From contig JAQMRL010000008.1 in assembly GCA_035578175.1 (NCBI GenBank), forward strand, positions 61,064,541 to 61,128,540: 64,000 nucleotides of DNA, in the 5' to 3' direction. Position 1 is the first letter of the stretch; every line of letters begins with the position of its first letter. Shown piece by piece: positions 11,326 to 20,780 of the stretch. The DNA is from Catonia carolina. Taxonomy: Eukaryota > Arthropoda > Insecta > Hemiptera > Achilidae. Under the pieces are notes generated by a model. That model did not search any database, was not told the DNA's origin, and was given only the letters and a program-made list of their open reading frames with translations. A program made the position numbers and the translations under genes.

Positions 11326-12044
11326 TTAAAAAATAAATGATTATCCTTGAAGTTTTCACCATTTAATAATTTTTAGGTAGTCCGGATTAATTGGGTACTG
11401 GGTACTGTACTGGGATTTCCACAATCTCGAGCAAACCAAATTTGCTGATGCCAAGTCAATTTAACAAAAAACTATTTTGCATTTATTATTTCATGGAATT
11501 TACCACATTTAAATACAAAGATAAAAATGTACATGGTTAAGAAACAAATATGATGAAATTTTTTGAGTTACTGTGAATCTACGATCTGTTCAGTAGAACA
11601 AAGAGTAGATAAGTTGTGAAAAATTAGCACATTTTTTCAATTTATAAAAAAAATAAAATAAGCCAACATAAAATTTATCAACTAATTTATATACTTATTA
11701 GTACATTATTTATGTATAACAGAATTTGACGTAGGTTTTTATAGTTTACTAAATAAAAAACATACATAAATTATTCATTTTTTTAAATTTCTTATTATGT
11801 AGGTTTTTTCGTCATAAAAATTTATACTCTTACGATTTAATTTAACAAGTAAAAATACGTATAAAAGTAAATAAAATTGTAACGCAAAATTAATCTCGAA
11901 TATAACACAACACTAAGTAAATAAAATTACAATGAAATGAATAGGTAAAGTACTGGAAGAGAATTGCGTGCAATATTTAATCAGAACACAGAAAAATGTA
12001 GTTGTATGGTGAAATATACGATTGTATAATGAATGATTTATGTA
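11326..12044. other. AT-rich intergenic, nothing recognised
   Basis: No gene or clear repeat. A short motif near 11382-11415 (GTCCGGATTAATTGGGTACTG) weakly resembles pogo-type termini but has no partner. Confidence 0.5.
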
Positions 12045-12320
12045 ATGATTAAACGTGTAAATTTTCTACAACTTTAATTATGTACACTTTTGTCGTTAAA
12101 TGCATACTACGGCCGCAGTCTTAAAAAAATACCGTTTGTTATCACTTTTGTTGAGAATAATACAGAAAATTACTGATTGACGCTAAACTAAACGTTGTAA
12201 AAAAAAAATTTGCAATAAAAGTTGTAGATTATTAAATTTTCTTTAACTTTAATTATATACACTTTTGCCTTAAAATTCATATTAAGGAGGCAATCTTAAA
12301 AGGAAAAAATTTCAGTATTT
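12045..12320 (-). repeat. Family D fragment
   Basis: It matches the middle of family D in the orientation of 15692-16808. TTTTCTACAACTTTAATTAT, CACTTTTGTCGTTAAATGC and GCAGTCTTAAAAA are followed by a second, related module (AAGTTGTAGATTATTAAATTTTC, AAGGAGGCAATCTTAAAA). The element ends are lost. Confidence 0.7.
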
Positions 12321-12556
12321 CTATAATTGATGCATTAGTTGTTCCCATATTTAAACCCGTAAGTCCTAACTGGTTTAAAAATTACTTAGTGTAAAAGACT
12401 TCATTTTTAAGAGAAAGATGAGACTTACTGCCTAAAAGCCAGACCAAAGTTCCGTCCATTGGGATGTAACTTCAGCCAAAGTTGTTTTCATTTTGTCCAT
12501 ATGACTTCTCCACGTGAGGCTTCAGTCTAATGAAAACCCAGATATTTAACCAGCTT

Positions 12557-13075
12557 ATTATGAAATAATTCTGTCTCATATCCGTTATGGTATTTTAGTA
12601 TGGAGTAATTCTAGTTTGAGTAATATGAATAGGGTTTTAAAAATTCAAAAGAAAGCTTTAACAGTATGGTACGAGCTAACCAGCTCACCTCATGCAGACC
12701 ACTATTTAAGGAGCTTAAATTGCTTACGGTTCCCTTACTTTATATTTTTGAGGTGTTAGTGTACGTTAGGCAAAATACTTTTATGCAAAATTTCAATGTC
12801 CACTATCCTAACACAAGAAACAGAAACGATTATTATGTGGCTAACTACACCACAAAATTCTTTGAACAAATATCTATTTACTTATGGAGAGAGAAAATAC
12901 ATTAATAAATTACTTCAATTTTTAAAATGCTGTGATAACTTGGATTCCTTTACAAAACATCTAAAAAATTACTTGATTGGTGAAATTTTTTTACCATACA
13001 AGAGTTTCTTTCAAAGAGTAACAGTAGAACAATGTGTAATTGTAATATGTATTTCAGAAGTTATAACTTCTTGAC
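12557..13075 (+). pseudogene. LINE ORF2 C-terminal remnant
   Basis: Across two frames one reads YGILVWSNSS, RVLKIQKKAL, then PLFKELKLLTVPLLYIFEVL and NTRNRNDYYV, followed after a +1 shift by YGERKYINKLLQFLK and FTKHLKNYL. This succession (YGI..W, lQKkA, PLFk.L.iLt.P.LYI.E.L, .TRnr., iyNkL...K) is the C-terminus of a large group of arthropod non-LTR elements downstream of the RT palm. Frameshifts are near 12690 and 12870. No catalytic domain is left. The final codons lie inside the tandem repeat that follows. Confidence 0.7.
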
Positions 13076-13280
13076 ATGCCCATAACATGCAGGAGAGTTT
13101 CTTTCTAAATAGTAATAGTAGAACAATGTGTAATTGTAATATGTATTTCAGAAGTTATAACTTCTTGACATGCTCATAACAGGCAGGAGAGTTTCTTTCT
13201 AAATAGTAACAGTAGAACAATGTGAAATTGTAATATGTATTTCAGAAGTTATAACTTCTTGACATGCCCATAACAGGCAG
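13001..13280 (+). repeat. Three-unit ~93 bp tandem repeat at a LINE 3' end
   Basis: Units start at 13001, 13094 and 13188, each beginning AGAGTTTCTTTC and ending with CTTCTTGACATGC.CATAACA.GCAG. Identity between units is high (a few substitutions each). Unit 1 encodes the last ~25 residues and stop of the LINE remnant upstream, so units 2 and 3 duplicate coding sequence plus 3' UTR. Each unit ends with the beginning of family A (GCCCATAACAGGCAG), and after unit 3 family A continues. Confidence 0.85.
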
Positions 13281-13478
13281 GTGGAGTGGTAAAGTATTCA
13301 CGGCTACAAAAAATAGTTCTGTTTCGTATCACATGGTCAACCAATTATATGACTAAAGTATTTAAGAAAAAAAGAGGTAGAGGTGTAAAAGACACTAGTC
13401 ACAGTTATCTCCTCTGAGAATAATGAATTTCATTTTACAGTCAGACCCTGTAGTGAATGAAGTGAAGGTGTCATTTGA
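13268..13478 (+). repeat. Family A repeat, 3'-truncated
   Basis: It starts with CCCATAACAGGCAGGTGGAG, skips ~30 bases near the 5' end, continues through CTGAGAATAATGAATTTCAT and GTGAATGAAGTGAAGGTGTC, and stops at 13478 where RT-like sequence begins. Confidence 0.75.
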
Positions 13479-13705
13479 AATTTCTAAAAATGTTCTTTGG
13501 CGGATTATGACAGAGTTGAGGTACCCTTCTCACTTGGTGTGTGCAGTTAGAAGTCTTTATGGCTTAGAACTGCTCTAAATACGGGGACAAAACGCTTAGA
13601 AGAATTTACGATTAACCAAGGTGTACGACAAGGGTGTGGTCTATCACCTACATTATTTAATATTTACATTGATTACATTTTTAAGTCGTGGAAACGCAGC
13701 GTAAG
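13479..13705 (+). pseudogene. LINE reverse transcriptase fragment
   Basis: Two joined frames give LWRIMTELRYPSHLVCAVRS followed by LEEFTINQGVRQGCGLSPTL and FNIYIDYIFKSWKR. 'GVRQGC.LSP.LFN.Y.' is RT motif B of non-LTR retrotransposons, and the preceding 'L...M...G.P..LV..I..LY' is the usual palm-domain lead-in. The fragment lacks the catalytic YADD motif and is cut off on both sides: 5' by a family A repeat, 3' by a family D element. It could be the parent sequence family for nearby LINE tails, but linkage cannot be shown. Confidence 0.75.
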
Positions 13706-13734
13706 TCTATTAGTCTCGTTAGTGCAGACCATTA

Positions 13735-14247
13735 TTTTTTAAGATCGTGGCCTTAATATGCATTTGAGAGCAATAGTGCATACAATCAAAGGTGTAGAAA
13801 ATTTAAAAACCTACAACTTTCATTTTAAAAATTTCTTTGTATAACTTAGCTTTGCTTAGTTTAGCGGTAATTAGTGATTTTCTATTCTTTTTTTTCATGA
13901 AAATCTGTTAAAAATCGATTTTTTAAGATTTTAGTCTTAGTATGCATTTTACGACAAAAGTGCATATCAAATTTATAGGAAATTAAAAAATCTACAACTT
14001 TTTTTAGAGCATTTTTCTCTATAGAGCCTACTTCAGTGTCAAAGAGTGATTTCCCGTATTTTAAAGCCAAACTGAGGTTGACTCATTTTGCATCATTCAC
14101 TCATGATTAAAATAACGTTATGTTTTTTGAGGTTAGTTTTTTTTTGTTTATTTCTAATGATTTATTACTAATGTTAGCTTATATTGTTCATTAGTTGCAT
14201 TGGCAAGAGAAAGTTGTGTGAGTGTTTCACACCAGATTTTTGAATAT
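13735..14247 (+). repeat. Family D MITE-like repeat, 5'-truncated
   Basis: It shares CCTACAACTTT..TTTTAAA, TTTAGCGGTAATTAGTGATTT, AGTATGCATTTTACGAC and the terminal block TTGGCAAGAGAAAGTTGTG followed by GTTTCACACC with the other family D copies. About half of the element is present. Confidence 0.8.
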
Positions 14248-14487
14248 TTAATCGTTAATATCATTGTATTTTTAAATAAGAAAAACCCACGAACATCACA
14301 TGAAAATAAAAGTTAATTTAATGCTAGTAAGTACTGTACATATTCAGTATAGTATCAAAAACTACTTTACGTATATATACAACAGGTACAAGTTTACGTA
14401 TAGGGGCGATACGTATTGTAACAACTATGCGCTATAGTGAACAAATTTACCCGGTCCCCTTAAGGTCGTTATAATAGATTTTTTTCT

Positions 14488-14884
14488 GCCCATAACAGAC
14501 AGGTGGAGTGTCAAATTATTTACACTCAATCTGTTAGTTGCTGGGCTAAAATAAATAGTTCTGTTTCTTATCACATGGTCAGCCAATTAAATGGCTGAAT
14601 CATTTAAGAACAGAAGAGGTAGAGGTGTAAAAGACACTAATCAGAGTTATCTCGTCTGAAAGTAATGGATTTCATTATACAGCCAGACCCTGTAGTGAAT
14701 GAAGTGAAAGTGTCATTTGCAGAGTGGAAAATATATGCTTTTCAGAGGGCCTGGCATGCTGATAAGTGTACTTTTCCACTCAGTGAGGAAGGCAATGGTA
14801 AACCACCTCACTCATCGATTTACTTAGTAAAACCTCTACAGGTTCAAACCAGCCTTTTGGCTGATAACCTAAACAACAACAACA
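14488..14884 (+). repeat. Family A repeat, full length reference copy
   Basis: It runs from CTGCCCATAACAGACAGGTG to ACCTAAACAACAACAACA, 397 bases. No tRNA boxes or substantial ORF are present; the 80-codon frame inside is a by-product. The 3' (AAC)n tail suggests retrotransposition (a SINE or a LINE-derived tail), but no partner LINE was identified. Confidence 0.85.
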
Positions 14885-15691
14885 ATAGTTTTTCACTGAA
14901 TAGGTAATTATGAAATAGTTTTTTTTATTAAAACATAAGTTTTTCTAAACAAATAAATACTTATTTATAATTATTGACACCCAATTATAAATTTATTTTA
15001 AAATTTCAATTCTCTTTAATTTGCATATAGACTTAAAAAGCGATTCAGATTCGATTGAGGTCGTTATACTGTAGTGGTTATAGGTGTAGCTAGACTAGAC
15101 ATTTAACAGCTATCTAGTTACGGTGGACAACAGTCTAGTCCAGTCACTCATTCAGTTGTTTAGGTCGGGAAATTATGTAACAAACAATACCTGAGAAATA
15201 GAGTGAGATAACAACTACAATAGAAATGTGTGGGTGAGAAAAAGATAGATATGTACAATACTTATAGGTATGAGACTGTAAGAATGTTCACTTTAATTCA
15301 CAGGCCACAGCTGACTGCCTCGTATTACCTCATTCTTGTATTAATTCGCGTGTACGATACAATTGTAAGTTCACCAGAATATAACACAACGTAAATAGTA
15401 TATTGTTGTTTTTTTACAAGACAACACAGCAACTTAATGAGCTATAAATTAAGGTATATATTTAAATAATCACGTATAATTAATGTAGACACTCTTAATT
15501 GCTTAAATAAAAAAGAAATCTTTACTCTCTGCTTTCGTTAACTTGCCAAAAATACACTAACAATACATTAGGATTGTAAATGCGTAATCTCAGCTAAATT
15601 CAAGTAATGTAATATTCTTAAAGCAGTTTTTTTAAAAATTCTAGAGTTGAACTAGCCCAGTCTATTCAGCGTTTTGAGTGGAAATAAAAAA
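14885..15691. other. Intergenic, nothing recognised
   Basis: AT-rich with a few short GC patches near 15100-15170. No gene or repeat match. Confidence 0.5.
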
Positions 15692-16808
15692 ATGCTGTGT
15701 GAAACACTCACACGACTTTCTCTTGGCAATGCAAATAATAATTAACCTAACACTAGTAATAAAACATTAGAAATAAATAAAAAAACTAACCTAATTTTAA
15801 TCATAAGTGAATGATACAAAATTAAAATCAACCTTAGTTTGGTTTTTTTTTATTTTTTTTTTTTTTTATTTAACGTCGCATCAACTACAAGGTCATTAGC
15901 GACGACGTTGGGGTGTGACTGTGTGTAAATGAGGATGAAATGATTTTTTGTAACGTATGAAAATATGCCATGCCTGAGTGGGATTCGAACCCAGGACCGC
16001 ATGATGAGAGGCGAGCACGTTACCAACTGCGCCAATGCGGCCGGTAGTTTGGTTTAATAACACGGAAAATCACTCTTTGACGCTAAAGTACGTTCTGTAG
16101 AAATAAATGCTTTAAATAAAAGTTGTAGATCTTTTAATTTCCTATAAATTTGATTATACAAACTTTTGTCGTAAAATGCATACTAAGGCTGAAATCTTAA
16201 AAAATCGATGTTTTTACAGATTTTCATGAACAAAAACAGAAGTCGTTAATTCCCGAAAAACTAAGCGTTACACAAAGAAATGTTTGAAATAAAAGTTGTA
16301 GGATTTTAAATTCTCTACAACTTTTATGACATGTTTTTGCGCTAAAATGCATATTAAAACCGCAATCTTAAAAACACAATTTTTTTTCGTGAAAATAGCC
16401 TGTCCAAGAATTTCAGCAAACATGGCGCCTACCCTATCTTGTAGAGCACAAAAAAATTTAGCAAATGAGGTGATTTTTAAAAAAATCGTAGGAGCCGTTT
16501 TTGAGAAAATCGCAAAAAAGTGAAAAATGACACCAATAAACTACTACTTCCGGTTGACCGAATTTGATGAAAATGTTAGTGTCGGGTTTTCTAGTAATAC
16601 CTAACTTAAGTTTCAAGTTTCAACGTCGTACGATGTTCCGTTTATGAGATTTTCCTTCACACACACACACACCAATTGCTAAAAAAAATGATTTTTGGGT
16701 CCAGGGGTCTGAAAACGTGTATATCCGGTGGAAACTCGATTTCGAAAAATCGACATGAAACAATATTTTCCTTCCTGTATATTCATATAGGCAAGAGGAA
16801 GTAATAAA
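15692..16808 (-). repeat. Family D repeat, longest copy, interrupted by a SINE
   Basis: It runs from the palindromic GTGTGAAACACTCACAC edge and CTTTCTCTTGGCAATGC at the left to TTCATATAGGCAAGAGGAAG at the right. These last two are inverted relatives (ACTTTCTCTTGCC), so short terminal inverted repeats are likely. Two related internal modules (each AAGTTGTAG...TAAAATGCATA...AATCTTAAAAA) follow one another. A family B SINE (15860-16043) lies within, so the uninterrupted length is ~0.93 kb. Small open frames here are incidental. Confidence 0.8.
15860..16043 (-). repeat. Family B tRNA-derived SINE inside family D
   Basis: Reverse orientation. The head at the right (complement of GCGCCAATGCGGCCGG) has an A-box-like stretch, and the complement of GGGATTCGAACCCAGGACC gives a perfect B box (GGTTCGAATCC). 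The tail reads AACGTCGCATCAACTACAAGG and then T-rich sequence. 'TTTGG' appears on both sides (before 15845 and after 16046), a possible target duplication. Confidence 0.85.
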
Positions 16809-16929
16809 TCTATTATACCTAGCATTAAAATTTGACATACAAATGATCCTGAAAGATCACTAAAAAAAATTAATTATGAATTTTAAAAAATTAACGAAAT
16901 GAAAAAATTAATTATTTATCTAAATATCT

Positions 16930-17245
16930 CCAACCCTAGTATTACTATATTAATTATCCATTCATAGGCTTCTACTTTTGAAAGATCACTCGTTTAAATT
17001 TTTCACGTGCAAACTGAGCAAATTAAACATTTTGGGTGTCAAATAACCATGGTGATGCTGATAAACACTTTTTTCCATTTGCGGAAGTATTAGGTGCCTA
17101 TTTCTAGTGTTAGCGGTTTCATATGAAAAGTTTGATATTTTAAAATTAATAACTGAATATTTAAAAATTTCTAAACTAGATCGGTTAAAGATTACTTTAT
17201 TTAGGAGTAGTTTTGTAAAATTTCTTCTGAAATACCGGATCAATT
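16930..17245 (-). pseudogene. LINE ORF2 C-terminal fragment
   Basis: The minus-strand frame ends ETANTRNRHLILPQMEKSVY followed by GYLTPKMFNLLSLHVKNL. The pattern 'TR....L..P.......Y..PK.FN.LP..IK.L' is the extreme C-terminus of many arthropod LINE ORF2 proteins. The upstream part of the frame is diverged beyond recognition and no RT motif remains. Moderate confidence because only about 45 residues are diagnostic. Confidence 0.5.
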
Positions 17246-17665
17246 AGGCAAACTCTAGTTTTATTTTTGTTTTTTATACGTATACAAATTTTGTATAATT
17301 AATTTAGAAGGAATGACAGGATGTTATAATGTAACACACAATGTTATAATCCAGAATGTTATTTAATTACAAATAAAAATTTACAAACTAAACCATATAA
17401 TAAACTACTAACAGGTTGTGAGAATCAATCGATTTAAAAAAACAAGATTAATTTAATGATCCGGCTAATTGAATCATATAAAGGTTCAATTTAAAACAAC
17501 TGACAAAATCTTTAAGAAATCTTTAGAATAGTAGTTCCCAGACGGCTGTACGCAAGAATGTATTGTAGCAGTCAGTATGCTACATCTTTATATAGGCAAA
17601 TATTAAAAAAATATATAATTTTTTTCCAAATTCATAGTTTATAAAACAATAATACTTAAATTTCA
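17246..17665. other. Intergenic, nothing firm
   Basis: AT-rich. A segment at 17541-17605 (TATTGTAGCAGTCAG then GCTACATCTTTATA) loosely resembles 30432-30490, hinting at another small repeat family. Confidence 0.4.
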
Positions 17666-17836
17666 GCCGGCCGCATTGGCGTAGTTGGTAACGTGCTCGC
17701 CTCTCATCATGCGGTCCTGGGTTCGAACCCACTCACGCACGGCATATTTTTATGTTACAAAAATTCATTTCATCCTCACACAGTTGCACCCCAACGTCGT
17801 CGCTAATGACCTTGCAGTTGATGCGACGTAAAAAAT
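17666..17836 (+). repeat. Family B SINE, copy in direct tandem
   Basis: The head GCCGGCCGCATTGGCGTAG, an A-box region TGGCGTAGTTGGTAACGTG and the B box GGTTCGAACCC are followed by a body ending CGTCGCTAATGACCTTGCAG then TTGATGCGACGTA. Only ~29 bases separate it from the next copy. Confidence 0.85.
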
Positions 17837-17865
17837 AATTTAAAAAATACTTTCAAATTTAAATA

Positions 17866-18048
17866 GCCGGCTGCATTGGCGTAGTTTGTAACGTGCTCGC
17901 TTCTCATCATGCGGTCCTGGGTTCGAATCCCAATCAGGCACGGCATATTTTAATACGTTACAAAAATCATTTCATCCTCTATTGCATAAAGTTACACCCC
18001 AACGTCGTCGCTAATGACCGTTGCAGTTGATGCGACGTTAAATAAATA
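17866..18048 (+). repeat. Family B SINE, second tandem copy
   Basis: Same organisation as the copy just upstream, with a perfect B box GGTTCGAATCC and a TAAATAAATAAA tail after GTTGATGCGACGT. The unit arrangement suggests two independent insertions near one A-rich site or a local duplication. Confidence 0.85.
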
Positions 18049-18067
18049 AAAAAAAATTCAATAATTT

Positions 18068-18229
18068 ATTTATTTATTTTTTTTTTGTTTAACGTCCGAC
18101 TGTTCTGCAATTACTGCTAATGCAGACGGTGAATGATGAAATGATTTTTTGTAACGTATGAAAAAATGCCGTGCCTGTATGGGATTCGAACCACAGACCG
18201 CATGATGAGAGACGAGCACGTTACCAACT
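18068..18229 (-). repeat. Family B-like SINE with a different 3' tail
   Basis: Reverse orientation. The tRNA-like head matches family B (complement of GGGATTCGAACCACAGACC), but the tail reads AACGTCCGACTGTTCTGC then AATTACTGCTAATGCAGACGG instead of the usual CGTCGCTAATGACC block. The same alternative tail recurs at 60541-60588, so it marks a distinct subfamily. Confidence 0.7.
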
Positions 18230-18242
18230 TAATAATTTATTT

Positions 18243-18557
18243 GACCCACCGGGTTGCTCTAGAGGTAAGTCGTCGCCGCGAGTCAGTTTTAACAGCTGAT
18301 TTTCGGAGACGAAGGTTCCTGGTTCAAATCCTAGTAAATGTAGTTACTTTTATACGGATTTCAATATAGACAGTAGTTACCGGCGTACTTTGATAGTTGG
18401 GGTTCAATTAACCATACTCTCTCAGGAATTGTCGGCCTGGGTCTGTACAAAACGACACCTCATTTACACGTCATACACATCATCATCATCTCATTGGGTC
18501 ATGGGGTTAATTTATTGTTCTGAATCGAACAGATTGCAACGTAAACACAAAAAAAAT
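18243..18557 (+). repeat. Family C tRNA-derived SINE, reference copy
   Basis: It begins ACCCACCGGGTTGCTCTAGAGG, has CGCGAGTCAG..TTTAACAGCTGA and a B-box-like GGTTCAAATCC, then a body with ACCGGCGTACTTTGATAG, CTCTCAGGAATTG, TCTGTACAA and ends near GAACAGATTGCAACGTAAACAC followed by A8. Other copies: 9781, 11105, 21796, 24380, 26762, 34940. Confidence 0.8.
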
Positions 18558-18663
18558 AATTTATTTAAAACGATAAAGCTATTAAAATATTTTTTTTAAA
18601 CGTGTCGGTCTGTGATGTTTAATAGTCTTAATACGGTCTGTAATACTTTACTAGTCTTTAATA

Positions 18664-19230
18664 ATGGTGTGTTGTGCGATTGCCGGTTGTTTTAATCACG
18701 ATAGACACCAAAAGGAGTTGGGCATTATAAGTTTTACCGTTTTCCAAAGGCTATTGAAACTAAATTGAAGTGAATTGAATGCTTGCAAGCGGGCCGATTC
18801 ATTTTCTACTGATAGTGGTCACTTGTGTTTAGTACATTTCGACGAATCGGATTATGTATGCGAATTAAAGTCCGAGTTGCTAATTCTTCCATTACAACGT
18901 ATCTTAAAGACGAAAATTCAGTCCCACATTTAAATTTGCCTATTTGTAGTGCCGTTCTACGTCCGGTAAACCCGACTTGTAGTGAACGTAAAAATCGAGC
19001 AGAAAAAAGAACTTTACGATACTTTAAACTCATCATCCAATTACAACACATGCAGTTCACAAAATGAAGGGTACAGCCGTAGAGAAAGGTAGGCCTCGTT
19101 TTAATGAAGAACCGCCAAATTTTAACGTTGCGCAGTCAGAGGAAACACTGATCTCTTAAAACGCGAAAACGCCGAATTAAAAGAAGAAAACAAGTTATTT
19201 AAAGAAAAACTTCAGGCCGCAAACGAATAA
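18664..19230 (+). pseudogene. THAP-domain zinc finger plus coiled coil, decayed
   Basis: From the ATG at 18664 the frame starts MVCCAIAGCFNHDRHQKELG. After a one-base shift FYRFPKAIETKLK appears, where the stop that follows sits in place of the conserved Trp. Back in the first frame comes LCLVHFDESDY..ELKSELL. These are the THAP landmarks: CX3-4C, F.RFPK, CxxHF and ..DY. A further shift gives the AVP-like SVPHLNLP. Near the end LLKRENAELKEENKLFKEKL is a clear heptad coiled coil, with the stop at 19228. THAP proteins bind DNA, and a THAP plus zipper arrangement occurs in P-element transposase and in host regulators. At least two frameshifts and one nonsense codon make it a pseudogene. Whether it came from a transposon or a host gene is open. 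Confidence 0.75.
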
Positions 19231-19514
19231 TTATTAAAATTAAAATCGAATTCCTGTGTAAACATACTTAAACCGCTATGTTTGTAAAAAACAATGTAAA
19301 AATCCTACCGTCACTACGCACCGCCCGAGTTGTTGGGGACCAGCTACGTCATCTTATGTCTCACAGCAGCTGCGCGTGACCGCTACCGTCTAGTATAGTA
19401 ACCGTATAAATACATGAGACCCCTAGCATAATCTATCTTGGGTTAAGGTACGCCTAGATTTAAGGTACTAGGATTAAGGTCCTTAAATGGTACGCCAAGA
19501 TTTCTGAAAATTTC

Positions 19515-19551
19515 AAGTGGTACTCAGGGACAAAAAGAGTGGGAACACCTG
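19515..19551 (-). mobile_element. hAT-like transposon terminus
   Basis: Read on the minus strand the sequence starts CAGGTGTTCCCACTCTTTTT and goes on to GAGTACCACTTG. 'CAG.GGTTCCCAA.CTTTTT...CGTACCAC' is a familiar hAT-superfamily end. The 8 bases outside are CTTTAGAA. A partner end was not found. The THAP remnant ~300 bases away lies on the internal side and may belong to the same element. Confidence 0.5.
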
Positions 19552-19830
19552 CTTTAGAAGATAATTCATTTAAAATAATATTAAACCAGAAGGATTTTCC
19601 GGTTTATCTATAATTTTAGTGTTTTATGGTTTGTTTCCGTTAGTTTTTATCTAAGATAAACATTGATAGGCCTCGAACTAGGTATATAACGAACTAGGTG
19701 TATTACCTATTTTATCACGTACAGTCTTATTCCAGTGTACAATACATTTCAATACACAACTAGATGTGGTGAAAGAAACGAACCTCCGATTTTCGGGGTT
19801 GAAAAGTAAATGATATCAGTGGGTTGCGTG

Positions 19831-20730
19831 TACTTCTGACGATGTTCAGGTAGAGGATTTGACCCGTATACTTTCCAACCATTATCATTAAATTACAGTG
19901 TAAGATAAGTATTTAATCAACTGGTAACACGGTTAACCCTTAGTTAAATCGTTATTTTATAATATAAAATTTAGTTATTTCACTACACGAAAAATTTATA
20001 TGGCGTTAAAAATTCCAAAAAAACCATTACTACGAACATGTAAACTCGGACGAGACAATTGAACCCTGGTTTTCATAGATTGATTTCAGCGGATATTAAA
20101 AAATTTAATTATATTATAAAATTGTTTTTCTAGCAGAAACTTTACGAGTTTAATTTTAAAACTGTGTAATGAAAAGATCTTTCAAATGATTCGGTAGGTT
20201 ATTATAAATTTGACGGAGGCATAGAATGGTGCTTTTTCTATCCGGTACTTCTGTGTTGGACAATATTCTAAAAAATCTTTGTGCCCGGTCGTGAACGAAT
20301 AGATAACATTTTTTTCATGAATGAATGCTCATTTTTCTTCATAATTAATGCACTCTCATAAAAATGTAAATACATGGGAAAGTTAGTACATTTAGTTCCT
20401 AAAAAAAAGGGTTTATAAGAATTACGACCTTCAGTTTCTAGGATGGGCCTAACAGCCCATTTCTGCATTCTGAAGAAGGTATCTGCTTTACCCAGAGATC
20501 TCCAAGACGTAACGTTGTATTTTAAATGTGATAATAAAAACATGTTCCAAGAACAATAAGGATGAGTAACCTACTTATTGAAATATTTAACTAATTAAAC
20601 GCATACTCGGTCGATGGTTTTATTTATTAAAACGTTACCAGAACTGGGGTATTTGTTGATATTACGAGGGCATAAAATCGTCAGAAAGTACACGGGTCAA
20701 ATACCTCTACCTGGAATTCGTCGGAAAGTA
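19831..20730. repeat. Inverted repeat with ~47 bp arms
   Basis: 19831-19876 (TACTTCTGACGATGTTCAGG...) matches the reverse complement of 20684-20730 at about 40 of 47 positions. Next to the right arm the word CGTCGGAAAGTA occurs three times (20680-20765). The interior contains a LINE-like fragment at 20165-20545, so the arms may be a DNA transposon invaded by other sequence, or the edges of an old inversion. Confidence 0.55.
20165..20545 (-). pseudogene. Diverged LINE ORF2 C-terminal fragment
   Basis: The minus frame reads ADTFFRMQKWAVRPILE, then YKPFFLGTKCTNFPMYLHFY and ESALIMKKNEHSF. This follows the pattern .QK.AIR.I......KP.F..L..LT.P.LYI.E.L...KKN shared with the LINE remnant at 12557. 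Downstream conservation fades. No RT catalytic motif is present. A distant paralogue of the 12557 element is the simplest reading. Confidence 0.5.
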
Positions 20731-20780
20731 TAGGGTTTAGGGTTCCGTCGGAAAGTACACAACACCTATCAGAGGCCTGG

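Noticed and set aside
13001..13280. CRISPR-like array
   Set aside because: The units are contiguous without spacers and this is eukaryotic DNA; it is a LINE-derived tandem repeat.
15850..16035. 61-codon minus-strand frame (MAQLVTCSPLIMRSW...)
   Set aside because: It is the translation of a tRNA-like SINE head, a well-known artefact.
16986..17243. Host protein gene on the minus strand
   Set aside because: Only its last 45 residues resemble anything, namely a LINE C-terminus; the remainder is low-complexity.
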